From NCBI GenBank assembly GCA_964648365.1, contig CAZYLK010000077.1, forward strand, positions 1 to 26,452: 26,452 nt of DNA, given 5' to 3'. Source of the stretch: SURF-32 sp964648365. Its GTDB lineage: Bacteria; Planctomycetota; Phycisphaerae; UBA1845. The notes beneath the pieces are model-generated. The model worked only from the letters and a program-made list of their open reading frames with translations. It was not told the origin of the DNA and ran no database searches. The position numbers and the translations under genes are program-made. Positions 7,360 to 15,162 of this stretch are shown here, piece by piece (position 1 is the first letter of the stretch; every line of letters starts with the position of its first letter).

Positions 7360-9276
7360 ATGTCCGTGCAGGCGGGACCGGCCCCGAGGTTGATCGACGT
7401 GTCTGAACATATCCTTCTGAGCCTGGCCATTATCCTTGTTCTGGGCGTGTCCGCGCAGTGGCTGGCTTCTCGCGTGCGGCTGCCTTCGATCCTGCTGTTG
7501 CTGTCGTTCGGGCTGATCGCCGGCGCGGCCGGCTGGGTCGATCCGGACGCGGTGTTCGGCGATCTGCTCATGCCGGTCGTGTCTATCTCGGTGGCGCTGA
7601 TCCTTTACGAAGGCGGGCTGACGCTGAAGTTCTCCGAACTGCCGGCCGTCGGGCGCGTGGTGTGGAGCCTGGTCACCCTGGGGGCGCTGGTCACATGGAT
7701 GGGTACGACCGTGGCGGCGCAGTGGATCTTCGACTTGCCCACGGACCTTGCCGCGGTCATCGGCGCGGTGCTCGTCGTCACAGGGCCGACCGTCATCGGT
7801 CCGCTGCTTCGCCACATCCGTCCGTCCGGGTCCGTCGGGCCGATCCTGCGGTGGGAGGGCATCGTCATCGATCCGATCGGTGCGCTGGCGACGGTGCTCA
7901 TCTTCGAGGGTCTCTACGGCGAGGCCGGCCAGGCGGCGCGACACGCCGTGATGAGCGTTGCCAAGACCGTCGTGTTCGGGGGAGGTCTCGGCGTGGCGGC
8001 GGCCGCGCTGCTGACGCTGATGCTGGCGCGTTACTGGATCGCGGATTATCTGCAGAACGCCGTGTCGCTGATGTTCGTGGTCGCCGCGTTCGTGGGGGCC
8101 AACCACCTTCAGGAGGAGTCCGGGCTTGCGGCCGTCACCGTCATGGGCGTCGTGCTCGCCAATCAGAGCAAAGTCGACGTCCGCCACATCGCCGAATTCA
8201 AGGAGAATCTCCAGGTTCTGCTCATCTCGGGCCTGTTCATCGTGCTGGCCGCCCGGCTGGAGCTGAACGAACTCGAGCTGGACGTGCTGCTGCTGCGCGG
8301 CGGCCTGTTCGTGGCGGCGCTGGTCATCGTGGTCCGACCGTTGAGCGTCTTCGTGTCGACGTGGCGGTCCAAACTCAGCCTCAGGGAGAAGTGGTTCCTA
8401 TCCTGGATGGCGCCGCGCGGGATCGTGGCGGCCGCGGTGGCGTCGGTGTTTGCGTTGCGACTGGAGCAGCGCGGCGTCGAAGGCGCCCAACTGATGGTGC
8501 AGATCACCTTCGTGACCATCATCGCGACGGTAGCCATTTACGGCTTGAGTTCGCCCTGGGTCGCACGGCGATTGAAGGTCGCGCAGTCGAATCCTCAGGG
8601 GATTCTGATGATCGGCGCGCACGCCTTCGCGCGCGAACTGGCCGCAGCGCTGAAACGCGAGGGCTTTCACTGCGTATTGCTCGACACCAACCGCGACAAC
8701 ACGCGCGCCGCCCGCATGGCCGGCCTGTCGACCTTTACCGGCGGCGTTCTGGACGATCACACGCTCGACCGGCTCGACCTGGGCGGCATCGGGCGGCTCT
8801 TCGCCATGACGCCCAACCCGTGGATCAACATTCTGGCGGTTCATCGCTTTGAACGCATTTTCGGCAAGGCCGCCTGCTACAAGCTCGCCCCGCCATCGGG
8901 TAATGCGTCGCATTCGGGCAAGCAGGATACGCACGGGCGGACGCTGTTCGGCGCGGAAGCGTCGTACGCCGACCTGTCGCGGCGCCTGGCACAGGGCCGG
9001 ACGGTCAAGGTGACGCGGCTGACGGAGGAGTTCAACTTCGAAGCCTATCGGGCTCGATACGGCGAGTCGGCGCTGATGCTGCTGGTGATCACCGCGTCCG
9101 GCGCGCTCGAGCCCGTCACGACTGCTGCTGCCAAGACGCCGGAGAAGGGGCAGCGGATCGTTGCAATGGTGGAGGGGGAGGAGGAGAAGGGTGAGAGAGG
9201 TGAGAAGGGTGGGAAGGGTGAGAAGGGTGAGAGCGGTGAGAGGGGTGAGAGGGGTGAGAGGGGTGAGACGGGTTGA
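7360..9276 (+). CDS. CPA1-type cation:proton antiporter with RCK/TrkA-N-like domain and collagen-like tail
   Basis: This 638-residue protein resembles NhaP-like sodium/potassium:proton antiporters of the inner membrane. About twelve hydrophobic helices fill residues 17-405. The ion-site region reads TGPTVIGPLLR followed by RWEGIVIDPIGA, with Glu166 and Asp171 as likely ion-binding residues. A cytoplasmic TrkA-N/RCK-like domain begins near Asn411 (MIGAHAFARELA) and includes LDTNRDNTRAARMAGL; its glycine motif is degenerate, as I recall for this subgroup, so nucleotide binding is doubtful. After about residue 600 the protein changes to a charged tail of GER/GEK triplets. ATG 7360 has no clear ribosome site; GTG 7399, preceded by GAGGT, would remove 13 residues. 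It would exchange monovalent cations for protons and may be tuned by the RCK-like domain. Confidence 0.88.
   Translation: MSVQAGPAPRLIDVSEHILLSLAIILVLGVSAQWLASRVRLPSILLLLSFGLIAGAAGWVDPDAVFGDLLMPVVSISVALILYEGGLTLKFSELPAVGRVVWSLVTLGALVTWMGTTVAAQWIFDLPTDLAAVIGAVLVVTGPTVIGPLLRHIRPSGSVGPILRWEGIVIDPIGALATVLIFEGLYGEAGQAARHAVMSVAKTVVFGGGLGVAAAALLTLMLARYWIADYLQNAVSLMFVVAAFVGANHLQEESGLAAVTVMGVVLANQSKVDVRHIAEFKENLQVLLISGLFIVLAARLELNELELDVLLLRGGLFVAALVIVVRPLSVFVSTWRSKLSLREKWFLSWMAPRGIVAAAVASVFALRLEQRGVEGAQLMVQITFVTIIATVAIYGLSSPWVARRLKVAQSNPQGILMIGAHAFARELAAALKREGFHCVLLDTNRDNTRAARMAGLSTFTGGVLDDHTLDRLDLGGIGRLFAMTPNPWINILAVHRFERIFGKAACYKLAPPSGNASHSGKQDTHGRTLFGAEASYADLSRRLAQGRTVKVTRLTEEFNFEAYRARYGESALMLLVITASGALEPVTTAAAKTPEKGQRIVAMVEGEEEKGERGEKGGKGEKGESGERGERGERGETG
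9190..9276 (+). repeat. 9-bp tandem repeat encoding Gly-X-Y triplets
   Basis: Nine consecutive 9-base units of the form GGTGAGARG (9190-9270) lie in frame at the 3' end of the antiporter gene, then GGT TGA. They encode GER, GEK, GGK, GEK, GES, GER, GER, GER, GET and a final Gly. Because the unit is a multiple of three, gain or loss of copies would change tail length without shifting frame. Three units at 9235-9261 are identical, which suggests recent expansion. Confidence 0.9.
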
Positions 9277-9324
9277 CTCGACGGGCGCTCCGCTGGGACA
9301 GCGTGCTGGAACGCAGCGCCTCCG

Positions 9325-9368
9325 CCGTGATTCCACCGGTTGCCGGCATGCCGCCGGTGGAATCACGG
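9325..9368. terminator. Strong hairpin between convergent genes, likely bidirectional terminator or REP-like element
   Basis: Perfect 15-base arms at 9325-9339 (CCGTGATTCCACCGG) and 9354-9368 enclose a 14-base loop that itself contains GGCATGCC. The element lies between the antiporter stop (9276) and the convergent HAF gene stop (9406). No T run follows on either side, so it may stop transcription only with Rho, protect the 3' ends, or be an interspersed repeat. Confidence 0.55.
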
Positions 9369-9405
9369 GTTTCTGGCCCGCTGCACCCCGATCCTCGACG
9401 GCCTG

Positions 9406-10713
9406 CTACGGGCACGCTGCCACGAGATCGCAGACGGTGACCTGGTGGTCGCCACGGGGCTGCTTCTTCCACGATGCGACCGCTTTTCCCTTCGTGCTGG
9501 TGGTCGTTGGCACGTCGGCGCCGCCGTCGAGGCGAAAAGTTACTTCGACTTGCGCATCGGCCCTGGCGAGCGTAGCCTTGACCTTGCTGCCGCCCGCCTT
9601 GCACTTGATCGAGAGGCGCGACGAGTCGCCGCAGGCGCCGCCGCCGATCGGGCGCAGCGCGAACCCTGAGTAGAAGGACTCGCCCGGCGAGCCGAACCCG
9701 GTACCGACGATCCACCCTGAGTCGCTGACGGCCTTGGCCTCCAGCAGGTAGTAGCCGTCCGGAATGTCGGCGAGCTTGTTGAGGTCTCTCATGCCTCGCG
9801 TGGCATCCCAGACGAAGGCGTGCGTGCTGTCCCAGCTCGTCTTGTTATCGTTGACGGTGCTCGTGCCGACGATGACGCCGGCTGCGTTCACGCCGTTGGC
9901 GCGGGACAACTCGTGCGGCCCCCACGGCGCACGGTAGACGCCGAGCACGCCGAGATCCTCCAGTCCGCTGTCGTGCGTCCACCGGTACGCGTGCGTCTGG
10001 CCGAAGATGTCAGGATAGGTGGCGGCGCCGACGACGACGCCTGCGTCATTGATATCTCTGGCAACGGCCGAGCCGGCGTTTTCCGGCATGAACGTTCCAA
10101 GATCGCGGTACTCGCGCGTGTTCAGGTCGAAGAAGTAGGCCCGCGTACTGTCGAAGCTGCGGGCGATGCTCGTCTCACCCACGATCTGCCCGAGACTGTT
10201 GACCCGATTGGCCGTAAAGGCCGACGGCACGCCCAGAGCGCTGAGGATACGCGTCCCGCCGCGGGCGTCCCAGACGATGGCCACCTGATCAGACCAGTTG
10301 GAGTGATACCGATGAACCGCCTCGCCGACCACGATCCCGGTATCGCTGATCCCGAGGGCGTGAACCGAGACGTAGTAGCCATCCGGGGCCGGAATCGGCG
10401 TGACGGTCTGCGGGTCGGTCCACATGCTGCCACCGCCAACGGCCGTGCCGTGGTTGTTGATTCCGCGGAGATCGCCGACGCCCACGTCGATCTTGTCGGT
10501 TTCGGGGGTCCAGAAGTAACCATGATAGGTTTCGGCGCTGGCCATGCCGACCGCCGTTCCGGCCGAGTTGACGTCCCAGGCGTACGCCTCGGTCGGTCCG
10601 CCCACGCGAAAGGGTTTGATGATGAACAACTCGTACTCCACCTCCGCACGCACGCCGGCAAGCGGGAGTGAAGTGAGGACAACCGCCGACATCACTACGA
10701 CATATCTCGACAT
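9406..10713 (-). CDS. Secreted HAF-repeat protein
   Basis: This protein of about 435 residues begins with a signal peptide (MSRYVVVMSAVVLTSLPLAGVRA, probable cut after the final Ala). The mature part is a chain of HAF-type repeats: units that pair an 'A-x-x-W/F' strand with 'D-I/V-N-x-x-G-x-V-V-G'. Examples are AYAWDVNSAGTAVG, RGINNHGTAVGG, LGISDTGIVVGE, RVNSLGQIVGE, RDINDAGVVVGA and GVNAAGVIVGT. Such repeats probably form a beta-propeller-like fold outside the cell. The last 75 or so residues form a separate lysine-rich domain with Cys near its two ends, like small C-terminal modules I recall on other planctomycete secreted proteins. ATG 10713 has GGGAAGG 9 bases upstream and puts the signal peptide at the start; ATG 10731 would add six residues. 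No enzymatic motif is visible. Confidence 0.82.
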   Translation of the reverse strand: MSRYVVVMSAVVLTSLPLAGVRAEVEYELFIIKPFRVGGPTEAYAWDVNSAGTAVGMASAETYHGYFWTPETDKIDVGVGDLRGINNHGTAVGGGSMWTDPQTVTPIPAPDGYYVSVHALGISDTGIVVGEAVHRYHSNWSDQVAIVWDARGGTRILSALGVPSAFTANRVNSLGQIVGETSIARSFDSTRAYFFDLNTREYRDLGTFMPENAGSAVARDINDAGVVVGAATYPDIFGQTHAYRWTHDSGLEDLGVLGVYRAPWGPHELSRANGVNAAGVIVGTSTVNDNKTSWDSTHAFVWDATRGMRDLNKLADIPDGYYLLEAKAVSDSGWIVGTGFGSPGESFYSGFALRPIGGGACGDSSRLSIKCKAGGSKVKATLARADAQVEVTFRLDGGADVPTTTSTKGKAVASWKKQPRGDHQVTVCDLVAACP

Positions 10714-11044
10714 TCGGACCAGCCTTCCCATTTACGATCCAGTACACGATCGACCGCACGCCCACGCCGTCGGCGGCCGTCGCCCGTCCAAAGCACGATC
10801 CGTGCCATGACAGGCAGACAGCGGAAGCCGCTGACCGGCGGTGGTTTGCGCATGAATCGGTGGGGACTGCCGCGACGAGCCGCGAGTTGGGCGTCATCGC
10901 TCGCGAGTTTTCTCGCGGCCTCTGCCGGAAACGGTGCGCCGAGGCGTACGTTCACCCGGATGAGCGGCGAACGAGTCGCGGCGGGCCGGCGGGTCGCTAT
11001 GATCCCACCCGGACAGGCGATTGCGTTCCTGGATCAGCGATTCC
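10714..11044. other. Intergenic region between divergent genes
   Basis: About 330 bases lie between the HAF gene (leftward) and the first glycosyltransferase (rightward), so both promoters should be here. I see no convincing -35/-10 pair. A small hairpin at 10902-10917 (CGCGAG, loop TTTT, CTCGCG) has its T run in the loop, so it is not a terminator. No RNA gene or additional coding frame is supported; the open frame from 10807 is out of phase with the real glycosyltransferase gene. Confidence 0.6.
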
Positions 11045-12817
11045 ATGCCCGACTCATACATCCCCCCGGACATCGGCTCCGCTCCGCTGGATTCGCAGGC
11101 ACGCCTGACGCACGGCCCGCGCGGCGCCCGCTCGGCCGCGCCGGAGGCAGGTGCGCGGGTCATCCTCGGCCTCGCAGCAGTGCTCTTCGTCGCGCTGCGC
11201 GCCGGCATGATCTCCGTTCCGTTCGAGCGCGACGAAGGGGAGTATGCGTACATCGCGCAGCGACTGACAGATGGCGGCGTTCCGTATCGCGATGCGTTCC
11301 TGCAGAAGACGCCGGGTGTGGTGTTCGTCTATGCGGCTGCGTTCGCGGTGGGCGGCGAGCGCATCGAGGCCGTACACGCCATGCTCTACGTGTTCAGCGC
11401 GCTGACGGCTGTGCTGCTGTACCGGCTGATCGCAACGACGGGCGGCGCGGTGGCAGGGGCGATGGCGGCGCTGGCGCTGTGTGTGACGACGATCGAGCCG
11501 CGGCTGCTGGCGTCGGCGGCCAACACCGAGCAGTTCGCCCTGCTGCCGCTGACCGCGGGCGCCCTGCTGGCCGCGCGCGCCCGGCAGCGACAATCTCTCG
11601 CCTGGAGTGCGGCCTCCGGTCTCTGTTGTGCAACGGCGTTCTGGTTCAAGCAGGTCGCGCTCGCGCCGGCACTGGTCGCGCCGCTGATCCTTCTGGCGAC
11701 GCATGCGCCGACGCCATCGGGCGCCCACACCGCGCGACGATTACCGCGTCGAGCAGCGCTTCTCGCAACGTGGCTGATTGCGGCGGCGGCCCTTTCAGCG
11801 CTGCCGGTTGCGTACCTCTTGGTGAACGGCGTCTGGGGCGCGTTCGTGGACTGTGCATTCAGTCACAACTGGGCTTATGCCCGCCGGCTCTCGCCCGGCG
11901 ACGGGATCGACGCACTCGGCGCCGCGCTGCGGTGGCAATGGCCGGCGATGGGCGGCGTGTGGCTGTTGTCAGGCGTCGGGCTTCTGTGGCGGCGTCGGCG
12001 GCCGGCCCCGACATCGGACGCTCCATCGCCGCTGACTCCTTTCCTGCGTCGCCGTGAGCTGGCCGCGTGGCTCGGACTCTCCTTCGTCGCCACGGCCGCC
12101 CCGATGAGCTTCTATCAGCACTACTTCATCTGGCTTCTGCCGCCGCTCTGCGGACTGGCAGGGCTTGGGGCGGCAGGCGTGTGGGAGGCTGTCCGCTCGC
12201 GGTCGGCGGCGCTTCGGGGGCGCTGGAAGCGTCAGGCCCTCCGCACATGTTGCGGCGCGGGGCTGGTCGCTCTGGCCGCGCTTCCCACGCTGATTGCCAA
12301 TTGGCCGGTCTGGCGGGCGGAGGGGCCGCGAGCGATTTCCGCTATGCTCTACCGGCAGAACATCTTCTGGGAGTCGATCGACATTGGCAGGTACATCCGC
12401 GATCACACCAGGCCCGATGACGCCGTCTTCATCCTCGGCTCCGAGCCTCAGATTCTCTTTTATGCCAACCGGCCGAGCGCGACGCGGTATACGATCATGT
12501 ATCCGTTGTTCGGGCCGTATTCGGACGCCGAGGCGCGCCACCGTGAGGCGCTGGCTCAGATCGAGCAGTCCCGGCCGCGGTGGATACTGGACGTCCGCCT
12601 GCGGAACTCGCTGACGCCGGACATCAACGCGCCAACGCTGCTGCTGGAGCGCGTCGCCGCCATGCTGCTGCCGGGGCAGGGCTATCGCTTGTCCGCTCTG
12701 GTGGTGGGTCGACGTCAGCAGCAGCGGTTCGAGACCCTCTTCGGAGAGGAGGCGCGCCGCCATGCCGATCTATACGGGCTGCCGGACGTGGGAATCTTCA
12801 TCTACGAGCGTCCATGA
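11045..12817 (+). CDS. GT-C type membrane glycosyltransferase (GT39/PMT-like)
   Basis: This 590-residue protein has about ten to twelve hydrophobic helices in residues 37-430 and a soluble C-terminal domain. After the first helix comes FERDEGEYAY with Asp63-Glu64, the acidic pair of the first outer loop that is catalytic or metal-binding in GT-C enzymes such as PMT and ArnT. GVPYRDAFLQKTPGV shortly afterwards is also typical. The C-terminal part carries VFILGSEPQILFYANR, common in bacterial GT39-like proteins. It would move a sugar from a polyprenyl-phosphate donor to a lipid or protein outside the membrane; donor and acceptor are unknown. I choose ATG 11045 over TTG 11021, although neither has a strong ribosome site. 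A second GT-C gene follows after 90 bases on the same strand, so the two likely work in one surface-glycan pathway. Confidence 0.82.
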   Translation: MPDSYIPPDIGSAPLDSQARLTHGPRGARSAAPEAGARVILGLAAVLFVALRAGMISVPFERDEGEYAYIAQRLTDGGVPYRDAFLQKTPGVVFVYAAAFAVGGERIEAVHAMLYVFSALTAVLLYRLIATTGGAVAGAMAALALCVTTIEPRLLASAANTEQFALLPLTAGALLAARARQRQSLAWSAASGLCCATAFWFKQVALAPALVAPLILLATHAPTPSGAHTARRLPRRAALLATWLIAAAALSALPVAYLLVNGVWGAFVDCAFSHNWAYARRLSPGDGIDALGAALRWQWPAMGGVWLLSGVGLLWRRRRPAPTSDAPSPLTPFLRRRELAAWLGLSFVATAAPMSFYQHYFIWLLPPLCGLAGLGAAGVWEAVRSRSAALRGRWKRQALRTCCGAGLVALAALPTLIANWPVWRAEGPRAISAMLYRQNIFWESIDIGRYIRDHTRPDDAVFILGSEPQILFYANRPSATRYTIMYPLFGPYSDAEARHREALAQIEQSRPRWILDVRLRNSLTPDINAPTLLLERVAAMLLPGQGYRLSALVVGRRQQQRFETLFGEEARRHADLYGLPDVGIFIYERP

Positions 12818-12907
12818 CGCACGCCGTCCGGTAATCCCAAGCCCGCAATCGCAGGGGGCAAACTTGAAATTGCCGCGCGCCGACGACAAGATAGTCAGAG
12901 GGAAAGA

Positions 12908-14950
12908 ATGACGGCGACGCCACCATCCATCGCAACCGATCGGACGGGCGGGGCGCAGGCGACCGGGGCGCGCCGCGACCTGTTCTGGCTCTTCATCCTC
13001 CTCGTCCCCCCGGTGCTCATCTTTCCCAACCTCAGCGCGTCGATCTTATGGCAGGATGAGGCGGAAACTGCACTGCTGGGTCGTCGCATCGCCGAGTACG
13101 GCTATCCCCTGGCCGACGACGGGCGCGAGCCGCATGACGCCATCGGCCGCTCGATGCACGCGATCACGGATCAGAAGGGGTTCGTCGACCTGAACGACGA
13201 GGGCATCTGGATCTGGACGTCCTGGCTGGGCAACTATGCGGTGGCCGGGTCGTTCCTGGTGTTCGACGCCCTCGGCTTGCCGCGCGATTTCCATCCAGCC
13301 AGTACGCTCGCCGCTCGGATGCCGTTTGCCCTGGTCGGCTGGGCCATGATGGCGGTGATGTACGTCGGCGTGCAGGACGTCGCCCGCGATCGGCGCCTCG
13401 CGCGCCTGGCGGTCATCCTGCTGACCTTTTCCGTTCCCTACCTGCTGTTCACGCGGCAGTGCCGCAACTACACCATGCTGGCGCTGTTCACGTTCTTGCA
13501 GACGTGGGGATACATCCGGCTGCTTCGCGGACAGCGCTTTTCGCTGCTGATGTTCGTCATCGGGGGCGTCGGTTCGTACTACGCGTTCTTCGTGCAGCTT
13601 GTCGGCGCCACGGCCGGGATGGGGCTGCATCTGTTGCTGCGACATCCACGGCTGAAGCTGATCGCCCGATACGTGCTCGGGTGCATCCTCATCGGCGTCT
13701 TTACCGTTCCGTTCTTCGTCTACACCAAGTCGTGGGATCGCAACTACGACGGCAGCGGCTTTCCGGCGGAGAGTCTGTGGCGCTTCGCCGCGTCATTGCG
13801 CGCCTACCTGCTGCACGTACAGCTCTACTGCTTCCCGTTCGTTCTGCTGGCGCCGGCGCTGCTGTGGAAGCGGGCGCCGCGGGGGGGGGCGGGTCGATGG
13901 GTCGCCGCGGTCGGCGGAACGCTGCTGCTGGCGGTGTACCTGTGGTCCGTGGTGCGCGGCGCGAGCGCGGTGAGCTTCGGCGTCTTCCTGGGCGTGCTCG
14001 GCGTCGCCGGCCTGGCCGCCCTGATCCGCATGGCGGCGTCGCCGGGCGCCTATGCCGCGCCGTCGGAAAACGGCGAGTCCGCCAACTGGCTTTACGCGTC
14101 GGGCATGATGGCGGCGTTTGCCGTGCTCACCATTGCGTCGCTGGCGAACTACCCGTTCTTTCGCTACCTGATGGGGCTGGCGCCGTGGTTCGCCGTGATG
14201 ACGGCGCTGTGCCTGCTCCATATCACCGGCGGCCGACGGTGGCTGCTGGCGCCTGCCGTGTTGGTGATGATCTCAACCGAGTTCTTTCAGTACGGGCCGG
14301 TCTACGCCGCCCGACAGGCCGTCCTGGAGCCGCAGCGCCATGCCGTGGCGGCGAAGCTGGGCACGCCCGACCGGCCGAACTACGACCTCGCGTACTACCA
14401 CCTTAACGATTTCGGTTACCTTCAGACCAATGGCAATACCTGGACGCTGCTCTACAAGGACGCCCGCCCCGGACCGTTTCGCTCGTTTCCAGAGATCGAG
14501 TTTCCGCTCTACGAGTACGTTTACGAGCTGACGCACGACTACGAGGGACCGATCGAGGTCGTGGTCAAGTATCTCAACCGCCACGCCCAGCCGGGCGACA
14601 CGGTCGTCACCGTCTACGAGCACTTTCCGCTGAAGTTCTACACCACGCTGCCGATCTTCCGTCCGTGGGAGACGTACACGCGGCTGTGGGATCTTCCCGA
14701 CTGGATCGTCCGCCAGCATCAGACCTATCGCGGCGACCTGCACCCGCGCGTGCGGCAGGAGCGGTACGACATGGTCGAGGACATGCCCGGCAACCCGTGC
14801 CTGCACGCCTGGGATAACATCCCGGAGCCGATGTACCACCAGTTCCGTACGCTCTCCGGACGCGACGAACTGAAACTCTGGCGTCTCAAGCCGCAGTACA
14901 AAGCGCATCGTGCCGTCACGCGGATGCCCTCGACTTTGACGCTGCCGTAG
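12908..14950 (+). CDS. GT-C type membrane glycosyltransferase (GT39-like)
   Basis: This 680-residue protein has a short basic N-terminus, a first helix at about residues 24-45, then WQDEAETALLGRRI with Asp50-Glu51, the conserved acidic pair of the first outer loop. Eight to ten further helices reach to about residue 465, followed by an approximately 200-residue soluble C-terminal domain rich in Tyr and Trp. FTRQCRNYTMLALFTFLQTW fits the recurring 'R-x-Y-x-x-x-x-F/L' element of such enzymes. AGAGGGAAAGA directly before the ATG is a good ribosome site. It is unlike the preceding glycosyltransferase outside the shared acidic-loop layout, so this is a functional pair rather than a recent duplication. 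It is presumed to use polyprenyl-phosphate sugars at the outer face of the membrane. Confidence 0.82.
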   Translation: MTATPPSIATDRTGGAQATGARRDLFWLFILLVPPVLIFPNLSASILWQDEAETALLGRRIAEYGYPLADDGREPHDAIGRSMHAITDQKGFVDLNDEGIWIWTSWLGNYAVAGSFLVFDALGLPRDFHPASTLAARMPFALVGWAMMAVMYVGVQDVARDRRLARLAVILLTFSVPYLLFTRQCRNYTMLALFTFLQTWGYIRLLRGQRFSLLMFVIGGVGSYYAFFVQLVGATAGMGLHLLLRHPRLKLIARYVLGCILIGVFTVPFFVYTKSWDRNYDGSGFPAESLWRFAASLRAYLLHVQLYCFPFVLLAPALLWKRAPRGGAGRWVAAVGGTLLLAVYLWSVVRGASAVSFGVFLGVLGVAGLAALIRMAASPGAYAAPSENGESANWLYASGMMAAFAVLTIASLANYPFFRYLMGLAPWFAVMTALCLLHITGGRRWLLAPAVLVMISTEFFQYGPVYAARQAVLEPQRHAVAAKLGTPDRPNYDLAYYHLNDFGYLQTNGNTWTLLYKDARPGPFRSFPEIEFPLYEYVYELTHDYEGPIEVVVKYLNRHAQPGDTVVTVYEHFPLKFYTTLPIFRPWETYTRLWDLPDWIVRQHQTYRGDLHPRVRQERYDMVEDMPGNPCLHAWDNIPEPMYHQFRTLSGRDELKLWRLKPQYKAHRAVTRMPSTLTLP

Positions 14951-14972
14951 CGCCCGACGCTCCAGGCGCTGG

Positions 14973-15007
14973 GAATAGCGAATGTCGAATGGCGAATAAC
15001 GAATGAA
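14973..15007. repeat. 7-bp tandem repeat GAATRRC, five units
   Basis: Consecutive units GAATAGC, GAATGTC, GAATGGC, GAATAAC and GAATGAA start 22 bases after the glycosyltransferase stop, with a further partial GAATTC at 15008-15013. The same unit recurs at the right edge of the window (26428-26452). A small hairpin (GGAGCG, GAATG loop, CGCTCC) follows at 15037-15053 and may be the transcription stop for the glycosyltransferases, although no T run follows. Confidence 0.8.
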
Positions 15008-15162
15008 GAATTCTCGGTAGCCGTGACGAGCCTTGCGGAGCGGAATGCGCTCCCGATGCTTACGTCTGCGGGCGGCCGGTCGGTTTGACGCCGTGTCCGC
15101 GCTGCCTACGATTCCGGCGACCGGCTGCAGATTTGTTCGTCGCAGGCCGCAGGGATCACGTC

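Noticed and set aside
7006..8187. Open minus-strand frame of 393 codons opposite the antiporter start
   Set aside because: The peptide is a His/Arg/Gln/Asp-rich shadow with no fold-like pattern; the plus strand carries clear membrane helices.
10902..10917. Hairpin CGCGAG-TTTT-CTCGCG as a terminator
   Set aside because: The T run is in the loop and the stem has only six pairs, so it does not fit a Rho-independent terminator.
10807..12057. Plus-strand frame of 416 codons before and across the first glycosyltransferase
   Set aside because: From 11045 on, the other frame carries membrane helices and the acidic-loop motif; this one becomes Arg/Gly-rich without pattern.
14973..15007. CRISPR-like array
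   Set aside because: Units are 7 bases with no spacers, and no cas gene is present in the window.
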